DNA from: Fasciola hepatica
Lineage: Eukaryota > Platyhelminthes > Trematoda > Plagiorchiida > Fasciolidae
Direction: 5' to 3'
Assembly: GCA_948099385.1 (NCBI GenBank)
Contig: CANUEZ040000168.1
Span: 5,185,001-5,249,000, forward strand
DNA: 64,000 nt
Numbering within the stretch: position 1 is the stretch's first letter; the number at the start of each line of letters is the position of its first letter. Shown here in pieces: positions 1 to 9,470 of the stretch. The notes under the pieces were generated by a model, which saw only the letters and a list, made by a program, of their open reading frames with translations, ran no database searches and was not told the origin of the DNA. The position numbers were made by a program, and so were the translations under genes.

Positions 1-1
1 C

Positions 2-1285
2 AATGAAGACATGCCATCTCCAAGAGGCGAGCTGAAGCGTTTAAACCCCAAAATCATCAACGGACTGCTGCGGGTGGATGGTAGGCTGACCAACGCCCAC
101 CTGAACTTCGACACAAAGTATCCTATACTGCTGCCTGCGAGACAACCCGTAGTAGAGCTAATGATTCAACACGTCCACGCCGTAGAGGGACATGCCGGGG
201 AAAGTCACGTGACGAGCGTCATCCGAAAGCGTCTTTGGTTGTTGAGAGGACGAGAGACTGTAAAACGCGTGATCCGACGGTGTGTGCAATGCAGGAGACG
301 CAATGCCACAGCAGGCAAACAACTCATGGCCCCACTACCAGAATGCAGGGTGACTACGGGCTGGTGGCCGTTCAGTGACACCGGGTTGGACTATTTCGGG
401 CCCTTGTGGATCAAGTGCGGGAAAAGATTAGAAAAGCGATACGGATGTATCATGACGTGCATGAAATCACGTGCGGTACACCTAGAAGTCGCACATTCGA
501 TGACGACCGATTCGTTTCTACGGGCTTTGCAGAGATTTATCAACCGAAGAGGCGTACCGGCCGATATATACTCAGATAATGGATCGAACTTTGTGGGCGC
601 TCAACGGGAATTGCAGCGTTGGCACAAGAACATAAACAGGGACGAACTGCAGAATCGAACCGTGGCCTACGGCATACGCTGGCATTTCAACCCCCCACAG
701 GCCAGTCACCGAGGCGGCATATGGGAACGCATGATCCGGTCCGCCAGACGGATATTGCTGTCAATCATGAAGCAGCAGCCGCCCGATGACGAGACCCTGA
801 ACACCGTCATGACTGAGGTGGAGCGAATCCTGAACAACCGCCCCCTGGTTCCAGTATTGAACGGCGACCCCACCCAGCTGGTGCTCACCCCAAACGACTC
901 ATTGACGCTAAGGTCGAACGAGGGTTTCCAAGGGCCGGTAAACCTTCGTGGGAGCTACCTCCATGGGTGGAAGCAAGCGAACTATCTGGCCAAGGTCTTC
1001 TGGAGGCGATGGCTACGGGAGTACCTACCGGCTTTGCAGACTCGACAGAAGTGGATGGCCAAAACAAGACCATTCAAAGTTGGGGACGTGGTTATGATCG
1101 CCGACGAACGCGCACATTTCAGCGCTTGGTCTTTGGGAGTAGTTACGGAAACCATCAAAAGCACTGACGGAATGATAAGAACGGTGAAGGTGAAGACAGC
1201 TAACGGAGTGCTCATTCGTGACATACGCAGTATTAACCTACTCGAGAGCGAAGACGGAGGAGCTGATAACCCTGTGGCCCAGTAA
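2..1285 (+). CDS. BEL/Pao Pol polyprotein, integrase and C-terminal domain (partial)
   Basis: This reading frame is open from the window edge, so the true start lies upstream; the first ATG is at 11. Numbering from that Met, an HHCC zinc-binding region lies at about residues 54-94 (His54, His61, Cys91 and Cys94 are visible). The integrase core follows with a D,D-E triad: Asp127 in TGLDYFGP, Asp189 in YSDNGSNF and Glu239 in GGIWERM. A C-terminal DUF5641-type domain at about 315-415 contains KVGDVVMIADE. The role is insertion of retrotransposon cDNA into chromosomal DNA. There are no stops or frameshifts over 424 residues. Copies B and C have a 2-bp deletion after the NGD motif near residue 286 that is absent here, so this integrase end could have been functional. 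Confidence 0.93.
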   Translation, partial: NEDMPSPRGELKRLNPKIINGLLRVDGRLTNAHLNFDTKYPILLPARQPVVELMIQHVHAVEGHAGESHVTSVIRKRLWLLRGRETVKRVIRRCVQCRRRNATAGKQLMAPLPECRVTTGWWPFSDTGLDYFGPLWIKCGKRLEKRYGCIMTCMKSRAVHLEVAHSMTTDSFLRALQRFINRRGVPADIYSDNGSNFVGAQRELQRWHKNINRDELQNRTVAYGIRWHFNPPQASHRGGIWERMIRSARRILLSIMKQQPPDDETLNTVMTEVERILNNRPLVPVLNGDPTQLVLTPNDSLTLRSNEGFQGPVNLRGSYLHGWKQANYLAKVFWRRWLREYLPALQTRQKWMAKTRPFKVGDVVMIADERAHFSAWSLGVVTETIKSTDGMIRTVKVKTANGVLIRDIRSINLLESEDGGADNPVAQ

Positions 1286-2001
1286 ACCTTTTTCACACCA
1301 GTAATCGAGGTGGATAAAGAAACACCATATATACCACACAATCTCCGTCAAACACGTTAAGGTGCTCGCGGTCCCTTCGTTGACATTACAGAAGGTTCTT
1401 TCCGATATGTGGTGATGAGTGCGATTCCATTATACATCCCGATACATACGCGCATGCACGACGCACTCTACATCCCGTAAACCCATCATACATGTGACAG
1501 TGTTCTTTGTTCGCCTTTTGTTGACGCTACCGAATGCCCCTTGCATATGTGGAAGTAGTGGAGCTCAGGTCACACATGCATGCTACATTTACTCGTTTTC
1601 TTGCCACGCGGTCTTTTGTTGACATTGCAGAAAGTCCTCCTTTAATGTGTAGTCATAACTGTGATTTCATTGTAACCCCGGCACACACACACACGCACGC
1701 ACACACACGCACGCACACACACACACACACTCAAGCGCGTACATCCAGGACCGGACGGCCCCTTACGAGGACAACGTCTATGTGACCATTCACGCCCGCC
1801 ATCGGTCATTTGGTCCTGTGGAAGATGTAGACTAGCCTCACGTCTATGTAGCCAATGGGTTAGGTGCGACCAGTAGTAGAACGTCGACGACGAGCATTAG
1901 ACGCGCGCACTGACAGCAGGGCCTAGGCAGGTAGGAAGAATCAGTACCTTTATACCGAACCTTTGACTTTGCTAAGGATCCAGGAGGATTTTGGTGGGCG
2001 G
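1286..2001 (+). other. BEL/Pao 3' noncoding region with internal repeats
   Basis: About 716 bp separate the pol stop from the LTR. No frame continues pol. The segment contains two diverged copies of one block, both starting with GTTGACATT then A/G CAGAA: one near 1379-1465 and one near 1619-1700. The second runs into a CA-rich microsatellite. Copy C has the same arrangement at 22534 and 22775. A long repeat-bearing 3' untranslated stretch is unusual, because BEL pol usually ends close to the LTR. Confidence 0.7.
1680..1732. repeat. CA-rich microsatellite
   Basis: An imperfect (CA)n tract with CG interruptions lies in the 3' noncoding part of BEL copy A. A shorter equivalent is at about 22835-22862 in copy C, and a GT tract on the plus strand at 4421-4436 marks the equivalent region of reverse copy B. 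Its presence in all three copies means it travels with the element. Confidence 0.85.
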
Positions 2002-2380
2002 TGTAACAGCCGGTCGTGGAAAATCCCCCTTTTTCCCTCGCGATTCAGTGTTTTTTCCCAACATCACTCATTTCCATACACTATTGACTTTTCTTTACGA
2101 ACTGGTTGTTTTTCTGGACCAATTGTTGTTTGTTCGCGCCCAGAGCGCTATTTTGGCACATCCTTGCTCAGGACCTGCGTGACGCACGTGCTGTCTGCTC
2201 ACACGCTGCTATTCGGTTTCTCGTTGTTGAGTCTTTGTGATCGTATTATTGAGGTTTGTATATTGTTTATGTCATTGTTTATTTTAATAATCTAGTATCG
2301 TAGAATTATCACGGATAATCGCCTTCTGATTTCGGGATCCGTTGCGAATTTGGCTACGCATTGCTCAAACGTTCGTAACA
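2002..2380 (+). repeat. BEL/Pao 3' LTR (copy A)
   Basis: The LTR begins TGTAACAGCC and ends CGTAACA, so it has the TG...CA ends expected of an LTR. Its limits were set by alignment to the copy C 3' LTR (23131-23506), which looks about 95% identical by eye. The flanking 5 bp after it are CTTAC. No partner LTR is in the window, so a target duplication cannot be checked. Confidence 0.85.
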
Positions 2381-2944
2381 CTTACCACTTTGGCCACGAG
2401 AGGACACGGCAGTGAGCAAACACGGGGAAGTGGTTCAAGCCACTTGTCTGCTAATTACCACTCTAGAAAAATTGACACTAGAGTTGTTTGGGCGAATCAT
2501 ACTTCGCGGCCGCCCACACCACACAGGGGTTTTCCTTTGGGAACCCTCACCGCAGCCTTTGTCTCGAAAGTCTGACCAACTGCATTATTTCCTATTCCAT
2601 CGGCTTTACTCGCTGCGATCCTCTACCTACCTCAATAAGCACATTATGGCTTTTCACTTCAGCCACTTCGATTATTTTTCGTGATTTTTCTAGCCTCCTA
2701 TTCCTGTAATGATTGCCGCTTCTTTTCGGAGGTTTCTTTTTCCACCTCTGACTTCACTGATATTGTCCTCCAAGGTATGCGACTTATTATTCTGTGTAGA
2801 GGACGTGACTTGCTGGAAGGGCATTTGCTTGGAGTTAATATGGCTGGTACCTTGTCCCCATTCGAAGCTGTCGGGCACTTCTGGCTCTCTTGGAGGTCGG
2901 CTTCTGAACAAGCTTACCTTGGCGATTCGGGTCGGCCCGGATTG
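2381..2944. other. Spacer, nothing recognised
   Basis: This is a 564 bp stretch between the copy A LTR and the SINE. Short overlapping ORFs occur but none shows a motif or a run of conserved-looking residues. I see no gene. Confidence 0.5.
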
Positions 2945-3110
2945 GGGCTGGGTGGCGCAGTGGTAACCGATACGCCTCTGAGGTGAAGGAGCCCGGGTTC
3001 AAACCCTGGGTGTAGCAGCCTTTATGCACCACTGATGAGCTCTAACAAGAGCGAAACTCGACTCTGGTGCTTTCGAGTTCAGGTTGATCAGGTGTCCTGA
3101 TCTTTGTGCG
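2945..3110 (+). repeat. tRNA-derived SINE with hammerhead core (Sm-alpha-like)
   Basis: A tRNA-like head carries a perfect RNA polymerase III A box (TGGCGCAGTGG, 2953-2963) and a B box (GGTTCAAACC, 2996-3005), 32 nt apart. It is followed directly by a hammerhead ribozyme core at 3032-3079. This order, pol III promoter then hammerhead, is the layout known for the schistosome Sm-alpha SINE-like repeats. The 3' end is not marked by a clear tail; similarity to the known plan stops being visible after about 3110. The unit is flanked by unrelated DNA and sits between two BEL copies. Family assignment rests on layout, not on alignment. Confidence 0.75.
3020..3100 (+). ncRNA. Hammerhead ribozyme-like motif
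   Basis: The conserved CTGATGA is at 3032-3038. Stem II is GCTCT (3039-3043) with AGAGC (3048-3052), closed by an AACA tetraloop. GAAA follows at 3053-3056. Stem III pairs 3056-3061 (ACTCGA) with 3073-3078 (TCGAGT), a perfect 6 bp helix with an 11 nt loop. The predicted cleavage triplet is GUU (3077-3079), which fits NUH but is not the preferred GUC. Stem I is weak: CACC (3027-3030) can pair with GGTG only further downstream (3091-3094) with bulges. Both core strings and two helices are intact, so this is a real hammerhead fold. Whether it still self-cleaves is doubtful because of stem I. Confidence 0.75.
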
Positions 3111-3765
3111 TGGGAGGTGGAGTCCGAAGGACAGTCAGCTAAACGAACTTTTCCCCCTGCTTTTCTAAGCTCGGCAAACGCGAATCCCCCGAGTGGTTCA
3201 GCCTCGCATGTGATCGTGCTGTACTTCTGAAGCTTGCAACATTTAGCCGCTGGTGCCGCTCGCCCACCCCCACTCCCAACCCCGCTTCGTGCAAGTCGGG
3301 AACCGACGCTCATCAACCGCAAGGAGAGACAAAGCAACCTCCGTCTGTTAAAAGGCCAGATGCTTGCTCCCATCTGCCGCCGGTAGCTGGACACTCTGGT
3401 CCCTTGCCGAAGCATTCCCCCGCAATTTTTGTTTTTCCAGTTGCCCTCTCACCTGTAATTCTTCTTACGATTTTGTCTGTGAACCACACGAGAAAGCCGA
3501 AGTTTTGCATTGCGGTTTTTCCCTAACCCCGCCACCCAACTATCCTACCCCTCCGATAAATTCTCTTTCCTCAGTCTTCCACTTCCAACCCCATAATGGT
3601 ACTAAGAAGGTCCGCCGATCGCTGCGATCTCTGGTCGTATCCAAACCACTCGGTCCGGGAGGTGCAACACACTACGTCCTTAGAATGCATGCCCCCGAAT
3701 TAGTCTTTCTTTTATGTCGTCAATTTTGTCCCTCTTTGCAGCTTTCTACTTTTCCGAGCCCCTGG
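3111..3765. other. Spacer, nothing recognised
   Basis: About 650 bp between the SINE and the LTR of reverse BEL copy B. The minus-strand open frames (2999-3415, 3313-3510) have no recognisable domain. Part of it may be the 3' body of the SINE, but I could not define an end. Confidence 0.45.
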
Positions 3766-4013
3766 TGTAACACACTTTTGAGCAATGCGTAACCAAGTCT
3801 CAACGGATCCCGAAACTCGAAGGCGATTATCCGTGATATTCTGCGGTACTAGGTTACTGAATGAACAACGACACCAAAAACAACAAACAACAATTGGTCC
3901 ATATAAGCAAACGGTTCGTAAAGACACGTCAATAGTGTAAGCATGTGAGTGATGTTAGGAAAAACACTGAATCGCAAAAGTCTTAGGGGGATTTTCCACG
4001 ACCAGTCGTTACG
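3766..4013 (-). repeat. BEL/Pao 3' LTR (copy B), internally deleted
   Basis: On the minus strand it runs from CGTAACGACT to GTGTTACA. It matches the 5' LTR of copy C closely at both ends but lacks about 124 bp in the middle, from the GTTCGCGCCC stretch to just before TTTTTGGTGTCG. Its first base is C where the other LTRs have T, which destroys the terminal TG. It is more like the C 5' LTR than the A or C 3' LTRs. Confidence 0.85.
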
Positions 4014-4665
4014 CGGCACACCAAAATCATCCTGAATCCTTAGCAGAGTCAAAAGCTTGGTATAAAGGCACTGATTCTTCCTACCTACCTAGGCCCTGCT
4101 GTCAGTGCGCGCGCCTAATGCTTGTCGCCAACGTTCTACCCATGGTCGCATCCAATCCGTTGGCCACGTAGACGCGATGCTATACCACATCTTCCACGAG
4201 AACAACTGACCAATGGCGGGCTTGAAGGGGAAACATAGATGCTGACCTTGGAAGGGCCGTCCTGCCCCGGCTGTATGTGCTTGCTTGAGTGTATATGTGT
4301 ATGATTTAATCGCCGCTACCTCCACATATGCAAAAGACATTGCAATAACGTCAACAAAAGCAAATTGCGAACACCGTCACATGTTTGATAGGGGTTGCGG
4401 GACATAGCTTGCTTCGGGTATGTGTGTGTGTGTGTCTGGATGTACAATGGAATCGCATTTATCACAACATATCGGAAAAAATCTTCTGTAAAGTCAACGA
4501 AAGGCTGTGGGCACTGTAACCTGTTTGACGGAGACCATGTGGTATAACGAGTACAATGTAGGTGAGTGTGCGTCGAGGTGTACGATGGTTGGATACGTCA
4601 GTGTGTTCGGATTGCTTCCATATGTGGGGTTTCTTTACCCACCTCGGTGACTAGTGCGAAATAGT
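4014..4665 (-). other. BEL/Pao copy B 3' noncoding region
   Basis: About 650 bp between the pol end and the LTR, alignable in patches to the same region of copies A and C but clearly more diverged and with its own insertions near the pol end. It keeps the CAT-ATGTGGA motif and a short GT/CA tract. No ORF of interest. Confidence 0.65.
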
Positions 4666-6325
4666 CTACTGGGCCTCAGAGTTATCAGCTCCTCTGCCTT
4701 CGCTGTCGAGTAGGCTAATACTGCGTATATCACGAATGAGCGCTCCGTTAGCTGTCTTCACCTTCACTGTTCTCATCAGCCCGTCAGTGCTTTCAATGTT
4801 TTCCATAACTACTCTCAAAGGCCAAGTGCTGAAATGTGCGCGTTCGTCTGCGATCATAACCACATCCCCAACTTTGAATGGTCTTGTTTTGGCCAGCTAC
4901 TTTTGTCGAGTCTGCAGAGCCGGTAGGTAGTCCCGGAGCCAGCGCCTCCAGAAAACCTTGGAAAGATAATTCGCCTGCTTCCATCCGTGGAGGTGGCTCC
5001 CAAGAAAGTTTACCGGTACTCGGAAACCCTCGTTCGACCTTACCGTCAATGAGTCGTTCGGGGTGAGCGCCAGGTGGGTGGTCGCCGTTCATTACTGGAA
5101 CCAGGGGGCGGTTTTTCAAAATCCTCGCTATCTCAGACATGGCGGTGTTCAGCGTCTCGTCGTCGGGCGGCTGCTGCTCCATGATTGACAGCAATATCCG
5201 TCTGGCGGACCGGATCATGCGTTCCCATACGCCGCCTCGGCGGCTGGTCTGTGGGGGGTTGAAATGCCATCGGATGCCGTAGGCCACTGTTCGATCCTGC
5301 AGTTTGTCCCTGTTTATGTTCTTGTGCCAACGCTGCAATTCCTGGTGAGTGCCCACAAAGTTCGACCCACTATCTGAGTATATATTAGCCGGTACGCCTC
5401 TTCGGTTGATAAATCTCTGCAAAGCCCGTAGAAACGAATCGGTCGTCATCGAATGTGCGACTTCCGGGTGTACCGCACGTGACTTTATGCACGTCATGAT
5501 ACATCCGTATCGCTTTTCTAATCTTTTCCCGCACTTGATCCACAAGGGCCCGAAATAGTCCAACCCGGTGTCACTGAACGGCCACCAGCCCGTAGTCACC
5601 CTGCATTCTGGTAGTGGGGCCATGAGTTGTTTGCCTGCTGTGGCATTACGTCCCCTGCATTGCACACACCGTCGGATTACGCGTTTTACAGTCTTTCGTC
5701 CTCTCGCCAACCAAAGGCGCTTTCGGATGACGCTCGTCACGTGACTTTCCCCGGCATGCCCCTCCACGGCGTGGACGTGTTGAATCATAAGCTTTACTAC
5801 AGGCTGTCTCGCAGGCAGCAGTATAGGATACTTTGTGTCGAAGTTCAGGTGGGCGTTGGTAGGCCTACCATCCACCCGCAGCAGTCCGTCGATGAGTTTG
5901 GGGTTTAAACACTTCAACTCGCCTCTCGGAGACGATATTTCTTTGTTGATTGGTCCCACTTCTCCTGCCCTCTCGAACTCTCGGGTGAAAGCCCCGCGTT
6001 GTATCATTCTGAAAATATCGTATTCTGCAGCTTGTAGCTCATCGGGACTTATCGGGCCGACCGGTATCCAGCCTGAGGGCCGTAGCCCTTTCATGACTAG
6101 TAAATTTCTCTTGAATCTGGTTAACCAAACTAGCGAACGAAGCGTCTTCATCCAGGAAGAAAACCTGACCAGTCGCGATAGAATGTGTGTCGCTTCGACG
6201 ACGTTGGCCACCATAACTACGCCTTTGATCTCCAGTTCCACTTCCGTAGGGGTTTTTAAATCGAACACGGGCCAGTCCTGTTTGGGCAATTGCAGGAAGT
6301 TTGGCCCTCTCGTCCACGTGTCCAT
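4666..6325 (-). pseudogene. BEL/Pao pol: integrase and C-terminal domain, frameshifted
   Basis: A 510-codon frame (4793-6325) carries the end of the RNase H-to-integrase connection, the HHCC region and the D,D-E core (TGLDYFGP, YSDSGSNF, GGVWERM). The second catalytic Asp is kept. Relative to copy A, a 2-bp deletion just after the NGD motif shifts the frame, so the DUF5641-type end continues in another frame (4666-4863, beginning MVMIADERAHF). The same deletion is present in copy C. The protein sequence over the intact part is nearly identical to the 510-codon frame of copy C, in opposite orientation. Confidence 0.88.
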
Positions 6326-6945
6326 TTGCCTGAAGTTGATCGCATCCCCGGAGCACAGGTCGGCCGGATTATCGCCAGACCTGACACGATTCCACTGTTC
6401 GTGGCTGATTCGTCGTGGATAATCGTGAGTCGGTTAGCAACGAAATTACTAAACCGGCTCCGGACGTTGTTGATATAGTGAAGTACTATCGTCGAATCTG
6501 TCCAGAAGCTCACCGACCAAATGTAGAGATCGAAATATCTCTTCACAGCTTGCACCACCCTGACTGCCAACACGGCTGCGTTGAGTTCAAGGCACGGGAT
6601 CGAGACCGACCTTAGTGGAGCAACGCGGGCTTTGGCAAACAGGATCCTCGTGGTATATTGTCCATCTCCTGCGCACCATCGTCCGTACACCACAGTCCCA
6701 TAACCGACTTCGGATGCATCGGAAAAGGCATGTAGTTCTCCAGTTCGTGTCGTATGGCCAGGAGTCAAACATCGTGGAATCCTTATGTCCCCTAATTTCT
6801 TCAAGGTGTTTAAAAATTTTTCCCAGTCCAGCCGGTCCTCTCGGTCCAGTGACTGGTCCCAATTAACCTTCTCACGGCACAGCCGCTGCAGCAAGATCTT
6901 TCTGGGTAGCAGCCATGGTGAGACGAAACCGAGCGGGTCGAACAA
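6256..6945 (-). pseudogene. BEL/Pao pol: Pao-type domain and RNase H segment
   Basis: The frame starts in the motif FDPLGFVSPW typical of the Pao/A17 region of BEL Pol. It continues through an RNase H-like fold with FSDASEVGYG, LELNAAVLAVR and FWTDST, giving the expected acidic residues. Near the end (about 6330-6360) the reading shifts into the integrase frame, which starts with MDTWTRGPNF. The shift point is the same in copy C. Upstream, a W-to-stop change separates it from RT. Confidence 0.85.
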
Positions 6946-7032
6946 ACTTGAGACGGCAGATAGTATGCCACGACGGGTTATTGGCAGCTCGGGAACGTTT
7001 AGCTCGAAAAGAAAATCGTCCGTTTCCGCGTC

Positions 7033-7719
7033 TCATTGCATCCCTAAGGTGCGCTCGATAGGAAGTGGAGAGCTGTCTAAATCTCTTACCATTTCGGCCT
7101 TTTCGTGACACGGGATGACCTTCAGCACTTCTGGAGCGTTCGACATCCATTTAGTTAGATGCAAGCCGCCCTCTTCCAGCAATCTCGTCGGTCCCCTGAA
7201 CTGCTCTAGAGCTGATTCCACATCATCGAATGACCCAAGGTAGTCGTCGACGTAGAAGTTCCGGCTGACGCTTTCTACTACCGTCCGATGTGCTAGATCG
7301 CCATGTTTGTTCACTGATTCTCGGAGGGCGTAGTTTGCACAAAATGGTGACCATATGGCTCCAAAGGGGTGGACGGTCATCCTATAATTCACCACTGCGT
7401 TGTCCCGGTCGCTCCCTTCCCACCACAGGAAACGCAATGCATCTCGTTCTCCTACCGGAATCTTCACCTGATGGAACATTTCCCTAATGTCGGCAGACAA
7501 GGCCACTGTACCCACTCTGAAACGGCACAAAACATCGATCAGTGGTGTGGCCCAGTCAGGTCCTTGTAGTAGGCGATCGTCTAACGACTTGCCCTGGAAC
7601 TTGGCCACACAGTCGAAAACCACCCGCAGTTTTTCGGGTTTCTCGGGGGTTGATAACCGGGTGGTGATGTAGATACCAGATACCTTTTCGGCCGTTGGTG
7701 TTGGCAGGCACCTTTTCAA
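7033..7719 (-). pseudogene. BEL/Pao pol: reverse transcriptase fragment
   Basis: This carries RT core motifs of the BEL family: LRVVFD, SADIREMFHQV, and the active-site FYVDDYLG with YVDD encoded at 7243-7254. It ends at a TGA (7033-7035) where copy C has TGG in the motif GIQWDAE, so that nonsense change is private to B. At its start the frame is shifted relative to the preceding VEKVP segment (the HHPVINPR part is read in another frame), and this shift is shared with copy C. Confidence 0.87.
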
Positions 7720-7732
7720 CGTAACCGAGGGC

Positions 7733-8330
7733 CTAGTTTCGCTTCATCAAATCCGCGTATCGTTCCCACAGATTCTGGTCTCGAATGAAGCATTCTTTCA
7801 GTCGTAGTAGACGTTGAAGAGCATAGTTTTGGTTATCAGTCCACGCGTCAGCAGATGCACACCATGAGAGGGGAACCTCGAGCTGCTTCGTAAGGCCCCT
7901 GATGCATTGCCGCACCGTTTGTAAAGCTAAGTGATCTTTTTGAGACAACGATGGTCCTTCGTCTCCCTTGCCGTGAAACTCCTTTTAATACAGCCGCTGC
8001 AGATGATACTCTACGCGGTCCGTTTCGGCGGATAAATAATTCACGGAACCACGTACCCCTACTGGACCGTATAACATCCATCCCAGAGCCATGCATACGG
8101 CATAAGGAGCCTGGCGGTCACCCACTCTCTGGTCAAGTACCCAATGTGCCTCTGGCACGTCGCAGCCGATGAGGAGATCCACTTCATCGTCTTCCCAGTC
8201 TTCAACGGTTGCATCCTGCACGTGGGGCCACCTAGTCAAGATTGCGTTGACCGACCATGGTGCTCGCATGGGTAGATCAGCTAACGTGAATGCCTCAGTT
8301 GGCTCAATTTCCTCGTTAGTGTCTAAAGAG
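7733..8330 (-). pseudogene. BEL/Pao pol: protease-RT linker fragment
   Basis: Two frames (7985-8330 and 7733-7948) reproduce the linker of copy C, including EIEPTEAFTLADLP and DLLIGCDVPEAHW. An in-frame TAG after the KRN or RRN motif is shared with copy C. Sequence upstream of about 8330 in the same frame bears no relation to copy C, marking the truncation point. Confidence 0.8.
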
Positions 8331-9340
8331 ATGAGTTGCCCGATAACTTTCTTCGGCATGTGGAAGTACGTCAGAGATACCCTAAAGCGCATTCATAGGC
8401 CTTTGACAAAACAGTTACTTGAACGGTCCCCTAGTCTAAACTATAAAGTTCGAGGTCGGTGGCTGAAATTTGATCCCATCTGGCCCTGCCTTTGGCGACC
8501 GGGCCGAGACTTCCTATATAACCTTTCATTTTGGGCATTATTAAACTTTTCCTCCTAAACTCCCAACTTTCTTCGGCACTGGCCCCTCACTATCCCCACG
8601 GCAACAGCTAAATCCACATTGAAGACACGCTCCTTTCTCCGTTTGTACTCTTAGCTCTGGAGAGAGCTCCATATCAGCATGCAAAATCTCGAACGAAGTG
8701 TCGATTCTTATCCATGCTTACTTCCTAGCCGTGCACTAGAATTATCCAACTTCTGTTTATCGGAACATCAAGCACGTAAGAACTGCTTTGACGTCCTAGT
8801 CTGTCCACCTATTCTAAAGCACCCAACACATCCCGGCCGTTACCAAAACCTGGTTAGCTTCATACCTGCTCATCTTCGTTTATCGTATTTTTGTTTTCCC
8901 TTTCTGAAGGTAGGCATAACATTCATTCTACCCCTCTACTTGAGCTGTGCTTTCCGCGTCTTTCGCAGTCTTATCCATTCGCAAGCTCTGTCCCCCGGCA
9001 GCACCCCTAGCTCGAAGCCGTCACTGTTCTACTTCCCCCTATCCTGATGAAGTATTTATTTACAGGCACCCAGTATTCCGATGAAGTGACTAGCTTCCTA
9101 CGTTAAATAGGAGAGAATCGTTCACGCGTCACTGGTTTTGACGCCTCTCCACAACTCGCGATGGCAAGTCCTGCTAGTTTGGATCAACTTCTTCCTTTGC
9201 TTCTCAGTTTTACTACCCTGGGGATGTGTCGGTTTCTATTGTGGTCCGTGCTTCTGTGACACGATCATATTTTCCGTCACTCTGCTGTTCGCCCCCACGG
9301 TTTCGCCCACGGAGCCCCCCGCAGTCCTGCCACCGGATCC
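8331..9340. other. Spacer with a possible old repeat end
   Basis: No coding feature is convincing here. The stretch 9020-9105 (TATCCTGATGAAG ... GAAGTGACTAG) resembles 10585-10653 (TATCCTGAAGAGG ... AAAGTGACTAG). The two look like diverged copies of the same repeat end. The open frame 8679-9047 has no motif that I recognise. Confidence 0.45.
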
Positions 9341-9345
9341 TGGAA

Positions 9346-9470
9346 CACTTGAATTGAATTGAATTGTATATTTCTTGACCGTGGTCAATACAAATGCACA
9401 AGACAAGATCATAGAATACAGCAGTACGTGTCAGTGTGAGGTATTTAAAATTTATAAATTTATGAATCAC
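9346..9470 (-). mobile_element. LINE 3' end with short tandem tail
   Basis: On the minus strand the sequence CATTTGTATTGACCACGGTC is followed by AAGAAATATA and then by tandem CAATT repeats (plus strand ATTGA copies at 9348-9366). Short tandem tails of this kind are typical of CR1/L2-type non-LTR elements. The upstream body is too decayed to classify. Confidence 0.45.

Larger units (their letters stand above)
1..2380 (+). mobile_element. BEL/Pao LTR retrotransposon, copy A, 3' part
   Basis: The window opens inside the pol gene of a BEL/Pao element. What is visible is the integrase end of Pol (to 1285), about 716 bp of noncoding sequence, and a 379 bp 3' LTR ending at 2380. The 5' LTR, gag, protease and RT lie outside the window. 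The pol part is uninterrupted, unlike copies B and C, so this is the best preserved pol end here and the reference for reading the lesions of the others. Assignment rests on the integrase domain order and on the same layout in copies B and C. Confidence 0.9.
3766..8330 (-). mobile_element. BEL/Pao LTR retrotransposon, copy B, 5'-truncated
   Basis: Reading leftwards from 8330, the element contains the end of the protease-RT linker, RT, RNase H, integrase, a 3' noncoding region and one LTR. Similarity to copy C stops abruptly at about 8330 (C position about 18778), so gag, protease and the 5' LTR are missing. Pol is broken by stops and frameshifts, several of them identical to those of copy C. 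The LTR is shortened internally. It is a dead copy of the same sublineage as the 5' part of copy C. Confidence 0.9.
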
